In this document: positions 18,535 to 27,493 of the stretch, piece by piece
How positions within the stretch are numbered: position 1 is the first letter of the stretch
Layout of the letters: every line of letters starts with the position of its first letter
Origin: Erysipelotrichaceae bacterium
Lineage (GTDB): Bacteria > Bacillota_I > Bacilli_A > RFN20 > CAG-826
Assembly: GCA_015059065.1 (NCBI GenBank)
Contig: SVBE01000003.1
Location: 26,012-90,011 of the forward strand
DNA length: 64,000 bases
Reading direction: 5' to 3'
Translations under genes and position numbers: made by a program
Notes under the pieces: generated by a model
The model's input: only the letters and a program-made list of their open reading frames with translations
The model's database searches: none
Told to the model about the DNA's origin: nothing

Positions 18535-19611
18535 ATGGAAGAAAACATGAAACAACGCCTATTAACGGCGGAAAAAAGATTAAAAGAAATTGACGAAGAA
18601 TTGATGAGTGATACTGTTACCAAGGATATCAAGCGTTTTCGTGATATATCCAAGGAAAGAAGCTATCTCTCTGAACAAGTGGAAGCGTTCCACAAATATC
18701 AAAAGGTCGTCTCTGATTTAGATGATGCTTTGCTTATGAGCAATGATTCAGATCCTGAAATCGCCGAGATGGCAAAAGAAGAACTTAAAACACTTCAAGA
18801 ACAGGAAGCTTCTTTATTAGAAGAAATAAAAGGTCTACTCGTACCACGCGATCCAAATGATGATAAGAACATCGTCGTGGAAATTAGAGGTGCGGCAGGT
18901 GGAGATGAAGCAAACATCTTCGCAGGCGATTTATTTAGAATGTATACAAGATACGCCGAACAAAAAGGATGGAAGATTCAAATGCTTGATGAAAACCCAT
19001 CTGAAGCGGGCGGTTTTGCCCTTGTGTCATTTATGATTAAAGGTGATTCTGTCTATTCTAGATTAAAATTTGAAAGTGGCGCGCATCGCGTGCAACGCGT
19101 ACCTCGTACAGAAGCCAGTGGTCGTATCCATACATCAACCGCTACTGTTCTTGTGATGCCTGAAGCAGAAGAAATAGACATTCAAATCAATCCTCAAGAT
19201 TTACAAGTTGATACATATCGTTCTCAAGGCGCAGGTGGACAAAACGTTAATAAGACCGAATCCGCGGTTCGTATCACCCATATTCCTACAGGTATTGTCG
19301 TGAGCTGTCAAACCGAGAAATCACAAATTCAAAATAGAGAAATCGCGATGCAGATGCTTCGTACTAAAATGTATTCCACAATGCTTGAAGAACAACAAGA
19401 GAAGATTGGAAACGAAAGAAGATTAAAAATTGGACACGGTGAAAGAAGCGAAAAGATTAGAACTTATAACTATCCACAAAACCGTGTTACCGACCACCGT
19501 ATTGGGTTTACAATTCAACAATTAGATAGAGTGATGGAAGGGGATATTGATGATATCATCGATGCCTTAATCCATTACGACCAAGCTATGAAAATCGCTG
19601 GTGAAGAATGA
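18535..19611 (+). CDS. prfA: peptide chain release factor 1
   Basis: 358 residues. The codon-recognition tripeptide is PRT (VQRVPRTEASGR, about residue 190), the PxT pattern that separates RF1 from RF2. The catalytic GGQ is in [12 protein letters not shown] (about 233). It releases peptides at UAA and UAG. The next in-frame ATG at 18547 has GGAAG just upstream and gives the more Bacillus-like N-terminus MKQRLLTAEKRL, so the true start may be there. It is followed by prmC, which methylates the GGQ Gln, with an ATGA overlap. Confidence 0.95.
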   Translation: MEENMKQRLLTAEKRLKEIDEELMSDTVTKDIKRFRDISKERSYLSEQVEAFHKYQKVVSDLDDALLMSNDSDPEIAEMAKEELKTLQEQEASLLEEIKGLLVPRDPNDDKNIVVEIRGAAGGDEANIFAGDLFRMYTRYAEQKGWKIQMLDENPSEAGGFALVSFMIKGDSVYSRLKFESGAHRVQRVPRTEASGRIHTSTATVLVMPEAEEIDIQINPQDLQVDTYRSQGAGGQNVNKTESAVRITHIPTGIVVSCQTEKSQIQNREIAMQMLRTKMYSTMLEEQQEKIGNERRLKIGHGERSEKIRTYNYPQNRVTDHRIGFTIQQLDRVMEGDIDDIIDALIHYDQAMKIAGEE

Positions 19612-20435
19612 TCGCAACTTATCGTCAAATATACTTCCTTTTAAAGAAAGAAAATAATCCCTTTTTAAGTGACTCTGTAATTAAGGAATATTTGTGTTTT
19701 GTTGGTAATTTTGCTGATTTTACCGCATTTTTTATGCATATTGACGATGAAATTGATTTTGATTTTGATAATGAAAAACTAGCTTTGTTGAGGAAGGGAA
19801 AGCCAGTTCAACAAGTGACTGGATATCAATATTTCTGCGGGCATAAATTATATGTCGATGAGAACGTTTTGATTCCTAGACAAGAAACCGAATCACTCGT
19901 TGAAATAATGAGAAAAAAGATCGATGAGAAATTCGTAGATAAAGATATTTCGTTATTAGACTTATGTTGTGGCTCAGGGGCGATTGGTCTATCCCTTTCT
20001 AATAAACATACAGCATTAACTCTTTCCGATATTTCTCCTAAGGCTCTTGATGTTGCTAAAAAGAACTCTGAGCAATTTAAATATAAGGAAGTGGAGTTTG
20101 CTGAGGGAGATTTGTTTTCAAATATCAAAGATAGATATGATGTTATAGTTTGCAATCCGCCTTATATTGAAAACGAAGATAATATCGACCCTCAAGTTCG
20201 CGAATATGAGCCAATGCTTGCCTTGTTAGCAAAGCCAGGATATCTCTTTTATGAAAGAATTCTTTCTGTCATTACTAATTATTTGAATCCACATTTTATA
20301 GTTGGTTTTGAAATTGAAGAAGACATGGAAGAAAAGCTAACCGAATTAATTAATAAATATTTACCAAAAAATAAATTTTCTTTTTATAAAGATATATGTA
20401 ATAAGATTAGATTTGTTATTATAGAAAGTGATTAA
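19608..20435 (+). CDS. prmC: release factor glutamine methyltransferase
   Basis: 275 residues. SAM-binding motif LLDLCCGSGAIGLSL (about 122-136) and catalytic NPPY in VIVCNPPYIENEDN (about 183). It N5-methylates the Gln of the GGQ motif in RF1 and RF2, whose genes are both in this window. It overlaps prfA by 4 bp (ATGA). Confidence 0.95.
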   Translation: MIATYRQIYFLLKKENNPFLSDSVIKEYLCFVGNFADFTAFFMHIDDEIDFDFDNEKLALLRKGKPVQQVTGYQYFCGHKLYVDENVLIPRQETESLVEIMRKKIDEKFVDKDISLLDLCCGSGAIGLSLSNKHTALTLSDISPKALDVAKKNSEQFKYKEVEFAEGDLFSNIKDRYDVIVCNPPYIENEDNIDPQVREYEPMLALLAKPGYLFYERILSVITNYLNPHFIVGFEIEEDMEEKLTELINKYLPKNKFSFYKDICNKIRFVIIESD

Positions 20436-20436
20436 T

Positions 20437-21030
20437 ATGAAACGTTACATTAAAGCAAAAATCGCTCTTGGATCACACGGTGTTGTCGCCTTTCCAACAG
20501 AAACAGTGATGGGACTAGGTGTTTATTTTGATGACGAGATAGCTTATCAGAAATTAAACGCTATCAAACAAAGAAAACCAAACAAGCCATATACATTAAT
20601 GCTATATGACCCATATGTCATTTCTTTTTATGCAGAAGTTGATAATAGGGCAGTTAAATTAATTAATAAATTTATGCCTGGGCCAATAACATTATTATTA
20701 AAAGTAAAAGGAAAAGTGGTTCCAAAATGGGTTACATGTGGGACAGGGGTCATCGGAATTCGTGTTCCTAATAATAAAAAAGCATTAGATTTCTTATATA
20801 ACTTAGATAAACCACTTCTCGTTCCAAGTGCTAATAGGGCGGATCAACCCCCATGTCTCACTAGTAAAGAAGTGAAGAAAGTGTTTGGGGATGAAATTGA
20901 CTTTGTTGTTAGAGGCAAAGCAAACGGCAAAAAGCCAAGCACGATTGTAGATTTATCTGGACCAGAAACAAAGATAGTAAGAGAAGGCTTAATCCCTTCA
21001 GAAGACATATTTAAAGCATTGGAGGAATAA
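20437..21030 (+). CDS. tsaC: L-threonylcarbamoyladenylate synthase (Sua5/YrdC)
   Basis: 197 residues, a single YrdC domain. The N-terminus GVVAFPTETVMGLGVYFDD and the core KQRKPNKPYTLML are diagnostic; the late motif PSANRADQPPCLT completes the active site. It makes threonylcarbamoyl-AMP for the t6A37 modification of tRNAs. I prefer the ATG at 20437 (AAAGTG upstream) to the in-frame GTG at 20428. The start lies just after the prmC stop, so it belongs to the same operon. Confidence 0.92.
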   Translation: MKRYIKAKIALGSHGVVAFPTETVMGLGVYFDDEIAYQKLNAIKQRKPNKPYTLMLYDPYVISFYAEVDNRAVKLINKFMPGPITLLLKVKGKVVPKWVTCGTGVIGIRVPNNKKALDFLYNLDKPLLVPSANRADQPPCLTSKEVKKVFGDEIDFVVRGKANGKKPSTIVDLSGPETKIVREGLIPSEDIFKALEE

Positions 21031-21032
21031 AT

Positions 21033-21461
21033 ATGATTATTGCGATTGGCTGTGACCACGGTGGCTACCAAAGAAAAGAAGAAGTTAAAGAACACCTAAT
21101 TTCATTAGGTCATGAAGTATTAGACTGTGGAACTAACTCTTTAGAGAGTTGTGATTACCCAATCTTTGGTAGAGCGGTAGCAGAACTTGTTTCTGAAGGT
21201 AAGGCTAATTATGGCATTCTTGTTTGCACATCTGGCGAAGGCATTATGATGACCGCGAATAAAGTAAAAGGCATAAGATGTGGAATTGGCTATAACGATG
21301 AAGTTGCCTCGTTAATGAGACAACATAATAATGCGAACGTCATCTCCTTTGGTGCGAAGTTCATGAATAAGGAAGAAGTGCTTCGTCGTGTTGACATCTT
21401 CCTAAACACAGCTTTTGAAGGCGGAAGGCACGAAAGAAGAGTAAATTTAATAGAAAAATAA
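21033..21461 (+). CDS. rpiB: ribose-5-phosphate isomerase B
   Basis: 142 residues. It begins MIIAIGCDHGGYQRKEEV; the catalytic Cys is in GILVCTSGEGIMMTANKVKGIRC. It interconverts ribose 5-phosphate and ribulose 5-phosphate; some RpiB/LacAB relatives act on galactose 6-phosphate. The gene starts 2 bp after tsaC with GGAGG upstream and is followed by a terminator, so it ends the prfA operon. Confidence 0.93.
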   Translation: MIIAIGCDHGGYQRKEEVKEHLISLGHEVLDCGTNSLESCDYPIFGRAVAELVSEGKANYGILVCTSGEGIMMTANKVKGIRCGIGYNDEVASLMRQHNNANVISFGAKFMNKEEVLRRVDIFLNTAFEGGRHERRVNLIEK

Positions 21462-21487
21462 TTTTCTGCGTCGAAAAAAGCAATTTT

Positions 21488-21518
21488 TCCCCTATATATA
21501 AGTATGGGGGATTTTTTT
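21488..21518 (+). terminator. Rho-independent terminator after rpiB
   Basis: CCCC (21489-21492) with TATA pairs to TATGGGG, followed by a run of seven T (21512-21518). Confidence 0.7.
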
Positions 21519-21527
21519 CTCAAAGCT

Positions 21528-21560
21528 AAAACGGTCATCTTCATTTTTAGAAGACGTTTT
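21528..21560. repeat. inverted repeat upstream of the 121-residue protein gene
   Basis: AAAACG..TCTTC (21528-21542) mirrors GAAGA.CGTTTT (21550-21560), with a 4-base bulge on one arm and a 7-base loop. It could be an operator or leader hairpin. No function is shown. Confidence 0.35.
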
Positions 21561-21613
21561 CACTATGAGCAAAAAGATCGGGAACTGTTTTTAGTAAACG
21601 TGGAGGATAAAAT

Positions 21614-21979
21614 GTGAGCAAAAAAAGAAAAACAATTATTAAAAGGGGCAAATTTTATGCATCTTATCCAAATGGCGGGCATCCGTCATTAATCTATAGC
21701 AAACATAGAAGAAAGAATAAATATGATGCGGTTGTTTTCGGAACTACGCCTGGACATCATAGAAAAGAAATGAATGTTCCTATTTCAAACAATATTGAAA
21801 AGTCCGTTGTTCATACCAGGCCTATACGAGGGGTTAGACCAGACTTTAGCGACAAGGAACTAGTTGGTTTAAGAATTGATAAAAGTGATAAAACAATTGT
21901 TGAAATTATTAAAAGAAAAAAGCCGCAAGAAACAAGAAAATATAAGTTATATAAAGAAAAAAAGCGTCAGGCCTCATAG
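21614..21979 (+). CDS. small basic protein of unknown function
   Basis: 121 residues, very Lys/Arg-rich, no signal peptide. The start is a GTG with GGAGG 7 bp upstream; the overlapping ATG is followed by TGA. Visible pattern: IIKRGKFYASYPNGGHPSLIYSKHRRKNKYDAVVFGTTPGHHRKEMNVPI, then HTRPIRGVRPDFSDKEL. The RGkfY...GGHPsliys...V..GTT arrangement recalls the SH3-like barrel of PemK/MazF proteins, but I see no proven active-site residues and no antitoxin gene beside it. It is monocistronic between the rpiB terminator and comFA. Confidence 0.7.
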   Translation: MSKKRKTIIKRGKFYASYPNGGHPSLIYSKHRRKNKYDAVVFGTTPGHHRKEMNVPISNNIEKSVVHTRPIRGVRPDFSDKELVGLRIDKSDKTIVEIIKRKKPQETRKYKLYKEKKRQAS

Positions 21980-22057
21980 AGCCAATTAGACGCGGTATAA
22001 ACATTTAAACAAATAACCAAACAGTAGTCAAGAAGAAGCCTATAAAAAGAAAAAAAT

Positions 22058-22095
22058 GATTCACAAGACCAACGAAGGATCTCCATGTGCGAATC
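22058..22095. repeat. imperfect inverted repeat upstream of comFA
   Basis: GATTCACA (22058-22065) is mirrored by TGTGcGAATC (22086-22095), about 24 bp before the comFA ATG. It is a possible operator or leader hairpin. Confidence 0.35.
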
Positions 22096-22118
22096 ACTAT
22101 TAATATTAAATCAAAATC

Positions 22119-23303
22119 ATGAACAGTAATCAATATTCTAATCAAATTTATAAATGCCCAGTATGTGGTAATACTGATCCTCGTTATCTGGGGGTTCGAG
22201 GAGGTTCTTTTTACTGTCGAAAATGCATCACATTTATTGGAGGAGAAGAAACGGGAGATATCGCCTATCCTAAAAGTGCTTATTACAAGCTAGATTATGA
22301 CCTCACAGAAGATCAAATGCGGCTATCAGAAAAGCTCATTGATAATTATAAGAATAATAAGAACACTTTAGTGCACGCTGTCTGTGGATCAGGAAAAACA
22401 GAAATAGTATTAAAGGTGATTAAATACGCGATTGAATGTGGTGAAACAGTAGGTTTTGCTATCCCAAGAAGAGATGTGGCGATTGAACTATATAATCGTT
22501 TCAAAGATATATTTAAAAGAAATAAGGTTATTTGTTTATATGGAGGTCATACCGAAGATACGAAAGGCGATTTAGTGGTCTTAACTACCCATCAATTATA
22601 TCGATATGATAAATACTTTGATTTATTGATTGTGGATGAGATTGATGCCTTTCCTTTTAATGGAAATCAGGTGCTGGAAGCATTCTTTCGTCGATCGATA
22701 AGAAGAAATTATATTATGATGTCCGCGACTCCAACAGATAATGCCTTATCCTTTCATAAAGAAAATGGAGGAGAGATAGAAGAGCTGTTTTCAAGATACC
22801 ATATGCATCCACTTCCTGTACCTCGCTTAATCGTGAGAAAAGGAGTGTTTATTCATATAGAATTAATAGATGTTTTGAGAAAGTTTTTAAAAAAGACAAA
22901 ACCTGTATTTATTTTCGTGCCTACAATCGATATGTGCGAATCGTTATATTCGTTTTTAAAGTTGTTTTTTAAAAGAGGGCTATGTTTACATTCTAAAGTT
23001 GGTGATAGGCAAAACAAACTCCAGGAATTCAAAGAGGGCAAATACCGTTATATTGTGACAACAGCAATTCTAGAAAGAGGTGTGACATTTCCAGATTTAC
23101 AAGTGATTATCTTTAAAGCGGATCACACATTATATAATTCGCACGCTTTAATACAAATTGCTGGTCGAGTAGGAAGAAAGAAGGAACATCCAGATGGGGA
23201 GGTAATATTTTTAGCAAATGAAAGCAATGAAGAAATTGAAAACGCAATTGCAGAAATTAAAAGAGCCAACAAAAGTCTGCAAAATATGTCTAAAATCTTT
23301 TAA
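22119..23303 (+). CDS. comFA: DNA translocase/helicase ComFA
   Basis: 394 residues. The N-terminal four-Cys zinc module (CPVCGNTDPRY ... FYCRKC) is followed by a superfamily 2 helicase core: Walker A AVCGSGKTE (about 90), a DEID box in LLIVDEIDAFPF that is typical of ComFA, SATPTDN (motif III) and the C-terminal motif QIAGRVGRK. ComFA drives import of transforming DNA across the membrane. The ATG has little Shine-Dalgarno. comFC follows, starting inside this gene. No other competence genes are in view. Confidence 0.9.
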   Translation: MNSNQYSNQIYKCPVCGNTDPRYLGVRGGSFYCRKCITFIGGEETGDIAYPKSAYYKLDYDLTEDQMRLSEKLIDNYKNNKNTLVHAVCGSGKTEIVLKVIKYAIECGETVGFAIPRRDVAIELYNRFKDIFKRNKVICLYGGHTEDTKGDLVVLTTHQLYRYDKYFDLLIVDEIDAFPFNGNQVLEAFFRRSIRRNYIMMSATPTDNALSFHKENGGEIEELFSRYHMHPLPVPRLIVRKGVFIHIELIDVLRKFLKKTKPVFIFVPTIDMCESLYSFLKLFFKRGLCLHSKVGDRQNKLQEFKEGKYRYIVTTAILERGVTFPDLQVIIFKADHTLYNSHALIQIAGRVGRKKEHPDGEVIFLANESNEEIENAIAEIKRANKSLQNMSKIF

Positions 23304-23901
23304 ATCCTTAACATTTTATTCTTTATTGCATGACGATTATTGTTTATGTGAATCATGTCAAAAGAAATTATATCCAAGGTTTATTGCTTTTAAACATGAT
23401 CAAACTAAATGTTTAGCGATATATGAATATGACGATGAGATGAGATCGTTAATATATCAGCTAAAAGGCTGCTATGATATCGCACTTTCTGATGTCTTTT
23501 TAAAACAGATTAGAAGAGAACTATCTCTATTATATAAAGGATATATTGTGATTCCTGTTCCTTCATATAAAACCGAGGATTTAAAAAGAGAATTTAATCA
23601 TGTGGTTGAGATATTTTCTCATCTTAATAATCCAATTGTAAGATTGATTGAAAAAACAGAAAATATCAAACAATCATCATTGAAGAAAAACGAAAGAACA
23701 AATATTGGTAAATATTTAAAAATGTCTAATATAGAATTAGTGAAAAACAAAAAGGTTTTGCTCGTCGATGATATCCACACAACTGGGTCAACAATCGATG
23801 CTTGTTTAAAGATGATCAGACAAGGACAACCAAAAGATATAAAAGTTCTCGTTATTGCGAAAACAAAAGATGATAAGTCGCATATTAGCAAACATGCTTA
23901 A
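23227..23901 (+). CDS. comFC: ComFC-family phosphoribosyltransferase-like protein
   Basis: About 224 residues. An N-terminal zinc knot (CKICLKSF ... CLCESC) and a C-terminal PRPP-binding loop VLLVDDIHTTGST (about 175-187) define the ComF/GntX family. It is needed for natural transformation and interacts with ComFA. The start is uncertain: ATG at 23218 and 23227 both lie inside comFA (about 80 bp overlap), and neither has a good Shine-Dalgarno, so coupled translation is likely. The stop precedes the secA promoter region. Confidence 0.85.
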   Translation: MKKLKTQLQKLKEPTKVCKICLKSFKSLTFYSLLHDDYCLCESCQKKLYPRFIAFKHDQTKCLAIYEYDDEMRSLIYQLKGCYDIALSDVFLKQIRRELSLLYKGYIVIPVPSYKTEDLKREFNHVVEIFSHLNNPIVRLIEKTENIKQSSLKKNERTNIGKYLKMSNIELVKNKKVLLVDDIHTTGSTIDACLKMIRQGQPKDIKVLVIAKTKDDKSHISKHA

Positions 23902-23983
23902 AGCATTGGACTATAATATAACGCTTATGGTATAGTTATAAGGCAGCACATTTCTGCTAGTAAGTTTATGAAAGGATGTATTT

Positions 23984-26389
23984 ATGGGATTCTTTGACAA
24001 TAGAGCAATTAAAAAGTATGAAAGAGTAGCGGATAAAGTTATGGCGCTTGAAAAGCAAATGCGCGCTTTATCTGACGACGAATTAAGAGCAAAAACACCT
24101 TACTTTAAAGATAGACTTGCAAAGGGTGAAACTCTTGAAGATATCAAAGTTGAGGCTTTCGCGGTCGCTCGTGAAGCAGCGAGAAGAACACTTAATGAAC
24201 ATCCTTATAAAGTGCAAATTATCGGTTCGTTAGTTCTTAATGATGGTGATGTTGCAGAAATGAAAACTGGTGAAGGTAAAACTTTAACATGTACTATGGC
24301 TGTTTACCTCAATGCATTAGCGGGTAAAGGTGTCCATGTTGTTACTGTTAACGAATACTTATCAACTCGTGACGCGGAATGGATGGGTCAAGTTTATCGT
24401 TTCTTAGGACTTACTGTCGGTGTCAACATGAGAGAAAAGACTGCTTCTGAAAAGAAAGAAGCGTATTTATGCGATATCACATATACCACTAACTCTGAAT
24501 TAGGTTTCGACTACTTAAGAGATAATATGGCGACATCTCGCAAAGCGAGAGTTTTACGTGGACTCAACTTCTGTATCGTTGACGAAGCTGACTCCATCTT
24601 AATCGATGAATCCCGTACTCCACTTATCATTTCTGGTGGTGCGAAAGCTACTGCTTCTCAATATACTGTCGCGGATAGATTCGTTAAGACTTTAAAGAAA
24701 GAAGTTGATTACGTTGTCGATGTGAAAGAGAAAACGGTCAACTTAACTGATGATGGTAACAAAAAAGCCGATAGAATGTTCGGTATTAAAAACTTATATG
24801 ATCCTGAATATGCTGACTTAGTTCACCGTATTCATAACGCTTTAAAAGCAAACTACATTATGGCGAGAGATGTTGATTATCTCGTTGATAAAGAAGGCCA
24901 AGTGCAAATCATTGACCAATTCACAGGTCGTGTTCTTCCAGGTAGAGAATGGTCTGATGGTTTACATCAAGCCGTTCAAGCTAAAGAAAACGTGCAAATC
25001 AAACAAGAGACAGTTACTCTTGCGACAATCACTTACCAAAACTTCTTCCGTTTATACACAAAGATGGCTGGTATGACAGGTACTGCTAAAACTGAAGAAG
25101 AAGAGTTTAGAAAAATCTACAACATGCGCGTTGTTTGTGTCCCAACTAATAGACCAATTCAAAGAATTGATGCCTTAGATTATGTGTACGCCCATAAAGG
25201 ACCAAAACTCGCTGCGTTAGTTAAGGAAGTCAAAGAAAGACATGAGAAAGGTCAACCAATCTTGATTGGTACTGTTTCCGTTGAATCCTCTGAAGAAATT
25301 TCTGCTTTATTAACTGCAGAAGGCTTGCCGCACGAAATGTTAAACGCGAAGAATCACGCACGTGAAGCGGAAATTATCGCGCTCGCAGGTCGTAAAGGCG
25401 CAATCACGCTCGCTACTAACATGGCTGGTCGTGGTACTGATATCAAAATCGATGATGAAGTAAGAGCCCTTGGTGGTTTATGTGTCTTTGGTACTGAAAG
25501 ACATGAATCAAGACGTATTGATAACCAATTACGTGGTCGTAGTGGCCGTCAAGGTGATCCAGGATTCTCTCGTTTCTATGTTTCCTTTGACGATACTCTC
25601 TTAGTGAGATTCGCTGCAGATAACATCCGTAACTTCATTGAAAAGAATTATGGTGATGAAGCTCTTGAAGCAAAGATGATCACTAATGTCATCACAAGCG
25701 CGCAAAAGAGAATTGAAGGACAAAACTTCGATACTCGTAAATCACTTCTTGATTACGACGATGTTTTAGCTAAACAAAGACAAATTGTCTATGACAAACG
25801 TGACCGTATTATCGATGGTTTAGCGATCGATGATATCGTTGATGAAGTGTTCTCCACAACGGGTAACTTCTTAGCTAATAAAGCCGTTCCATTAGGAAGT
25901 AGCGATCAACTTGTCAGTGGTGAAATGCTCATCAAAGAAGTTGAACCAAGATTCTTACCAAACGGCTCACTTAATAAAAACTTATATGATGAATCTCCAG
26001 TTGAAGACTGTGGACCAGACCTCGGTGATGTCATCTATGACTACTATTTAGAAAGACAAAAAGATTGGCCAGAAGGAGCGGTTGATGAAGTGCAACGTAA
26101 CGTCATCCTCCACTGTATTGATAACAACTGGACTAAACACATTGACGCGATGGCAAGACTTCGTGAAGGTATCCATTTAAGAAGCTATGCGAACGTCAAC
26201 CCACTTCAAGACTACGTTAACGAAGGTTACCGCATGTTTAGAGAATGCTTAGAAATCGCCTCTGTCGATTCCGTTTTAAACCTCGTTAATATCAAAGTTG
26301 AAAGAAGACCTGAAGCCGAATTAAGCGCTCCAGCGGAAGATAATAAACCAGCTGAACAACCAGCTGAAAAGAAAGAAGAAGACAAATAA
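23984..26389 (+). CDS. secA: preprotein translocase ATPase SecA
   Basis: 801 residues. Walker A MKTGEGKTLT (about 94-103), YTTNSELGFDYLRDNM, DEADSILIDESRTP (about 199), TGTAKTEEEEF and the C-terminal helicase motifs GRGTDI and QLRGRSGRQGDPG are intact. It powers Sec export. The protein is shorter than Bacillus SecA because the Cys-rich zinc-binding tail is missing; it ends in a Pro/Ala/Glu/Lys linker (PAEQPAEKKEEDK). AAGGATG precedes the ATG. The stop overlaps the prfB start (TAATG). Confidence 0.97.
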   Translation: MGFFDNRAIKKYERVADKVMALEKQMRALSDDELRAKTPYFKDRLAKGETLEDIKVEAFAVAREAARRTLNEHPYKVQIIGSLVLNDGDVAEMKTGEGKTLTCTMAVYLNALAGKGVHVVTVNEYLSTRDAEWMGQVYRFLGLTVGVNMREKTASEKKEAYLCDITYTTNSELGFDYLRDNMATSRKARVLRGLNFCIVDEADSILIDESRTPLIISGGAKATASQYTVADRFVKTLKKEVDYVVDVKEKTVNLTDDGNKKADRMFGIKNLYDPEYADLVHRIHNALKANYIMARDVDYLVDKEGQVQIIDQFTGRVLPGREWSDGLHQAVQAKENVQIKQETVTLATITYQNFFRLYTKMAGMTGTAKTEEEEFRKIYNMRVVCVPTNRPIQRIDALDYVYAHKGPKLAALVKEVKERHEKGQPILIGTVSVESSEEISALLTAEGLPHEMLNAKNHAREAEIIALAGRKGAITLATNMAGRGTDIKIDDEVRALGGLCVFGTERHESRRIDNQLRGRSGRQGDPGFSRFYVSFDDTLLVRFAADNIRNFIEKNYGDEALEAKMITNVITSAQKRIEGQNFDTRKSLLDYDDVLAKQRQIVYDKRDRIIDGLAIDDIVDEVFSTTGNFLANKAVPLGSSDQLVSGEMLIKEVEPRFLPNGSLNKNLYDESPVEDCGPDLGDVIYDYYLERQKDWPEGAVDEVQRNVILHCIDNNWTKHIDAMARLREGIHLRSYANVNPLQDYVNEGYRMFRECLEIASVDSVLNLVNIKVERRPEAELSAPAEDNKPAEQPAEKKEEDK

Positions 26390-27493
26390 TGAAAGACCTC
26401 GTTACTCTTAGACAAGAACTTGGTGCTGTTGGCGAGAGAATCCGTCAACTCGGGTCTTCTCTTTGACCTCGCTCAATTAGAAAAAGATATTAAAGAATTA
26501 ACAGCCCAAAGCGAAAGCGAAACTTTTTGGAATGACCGTAAAAGCGCTTTAGAAATCATTGAAAAACTCAATAATTCCAAGCAAAACTACGATATTTTTA
26601 ATAATTTAACAAACAGTTATAATGACCTAAACGAACTATTATCACTTGGTGATGAATCAATTTTAGAAGGGATTGAAGAATCATTAAATGAACTAGAACA
26701 AGAGACAAAAGAATTTGAAGTTAGCAGACTCTTTTCTGGTGAATTTGATAACCTTAACGCGATTATTGAAATCCATCCAGGAGCGGGTGGAACAGAAGCT
26801 CAAGACTGGGCGGATATGTTGCATCGTATGTATGTGCTATATGCTGAGAGTCATCGTTTTAAAATGCAAACCATCTCCTTTGAACCTGGTGAAGAAGCAG
26901 GTATTAAATCTGTAACGATGAAAATAAGTGGCAAACATGCTTATGGATTATTAAAAGGTGAAAAAGGTGTTCATCGATTAGTGAGAATATCTCCTTTCGA
27001 TGCAAATAAAAGGAGACATACTTCCTTTGCTTCCGTTAACGTCATTCCTGAATTTAAAGATGAGAATATTGATATTCAAATTCCTGATTCAGACTTAAAG
27101 GTTGATACATATCGAAGTGGTGGCGCAGGCGGACAAAACGTCAACAAGGTTGAAACTGCAGTTCGCATTACTCACTTACCAACTGGTATTGTTGTTTCTT
27201 GTCAGATTGAAAGAAGCCAACTCTTAAATAAAGAAACAGCGATGAGCATGTTAAAAAGCCGTCTATATTTATTAGAAGTTGAAGCAAGACAGAATAAGCT
27301 CAATTCCATCGTCGGTGAAAAGAAGAATATTGAATGGGGTAGCCAAATACGTTCTTATGTCTTCTGCCCATATACGCTTGTAAAAGATAACCGCACAGAT
27401 TATGAAGAAGTCAATGTCGAGTCTGTGATGAACGGCAATATCGATGGATTCATATATGCATATTTACAAGAGGAGGCGAAACAGCATGGGTAA
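26389..27493 (+). CDS. prfB: peptide chain release factor 2, programmed +1 frameshift
   Basis: The first 25 codons run from the ATG at 26389 (overlapping the secA stop) to CTT (26461-26463), followed by an in-frame TGA (26464-26466). A +1 shift at CTT-TGA-C continues as [15 protein letters not shown] in the long frame to 27493, the classical RF2 autoregulatory site. The product is about 367 residues. The tripeptide SPF ([15 protein letters not shown]), which recognises UGA, and GGQ ([15 protein letters not shown]) are present. The upstream frame reads [25 protein letters not shown]. An annotation that starts at the GTG at 26420 misses the N-terminus. Confidence 0.95.
26449..26467 (+). promoter_or_regulatory. 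prfB frameshift site
   Basis: CTC GGG TCT TCT CTT TGA C. The shifty CTT-TGA-C is intact. The internal Shine-Dalgarno-like GGG is weak and lies 6 nt before CTT; in the Bacillus and Escherichia sites I know it is 3 nt away. One extra Ser codon explains the difference. Confidence 0.85.
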
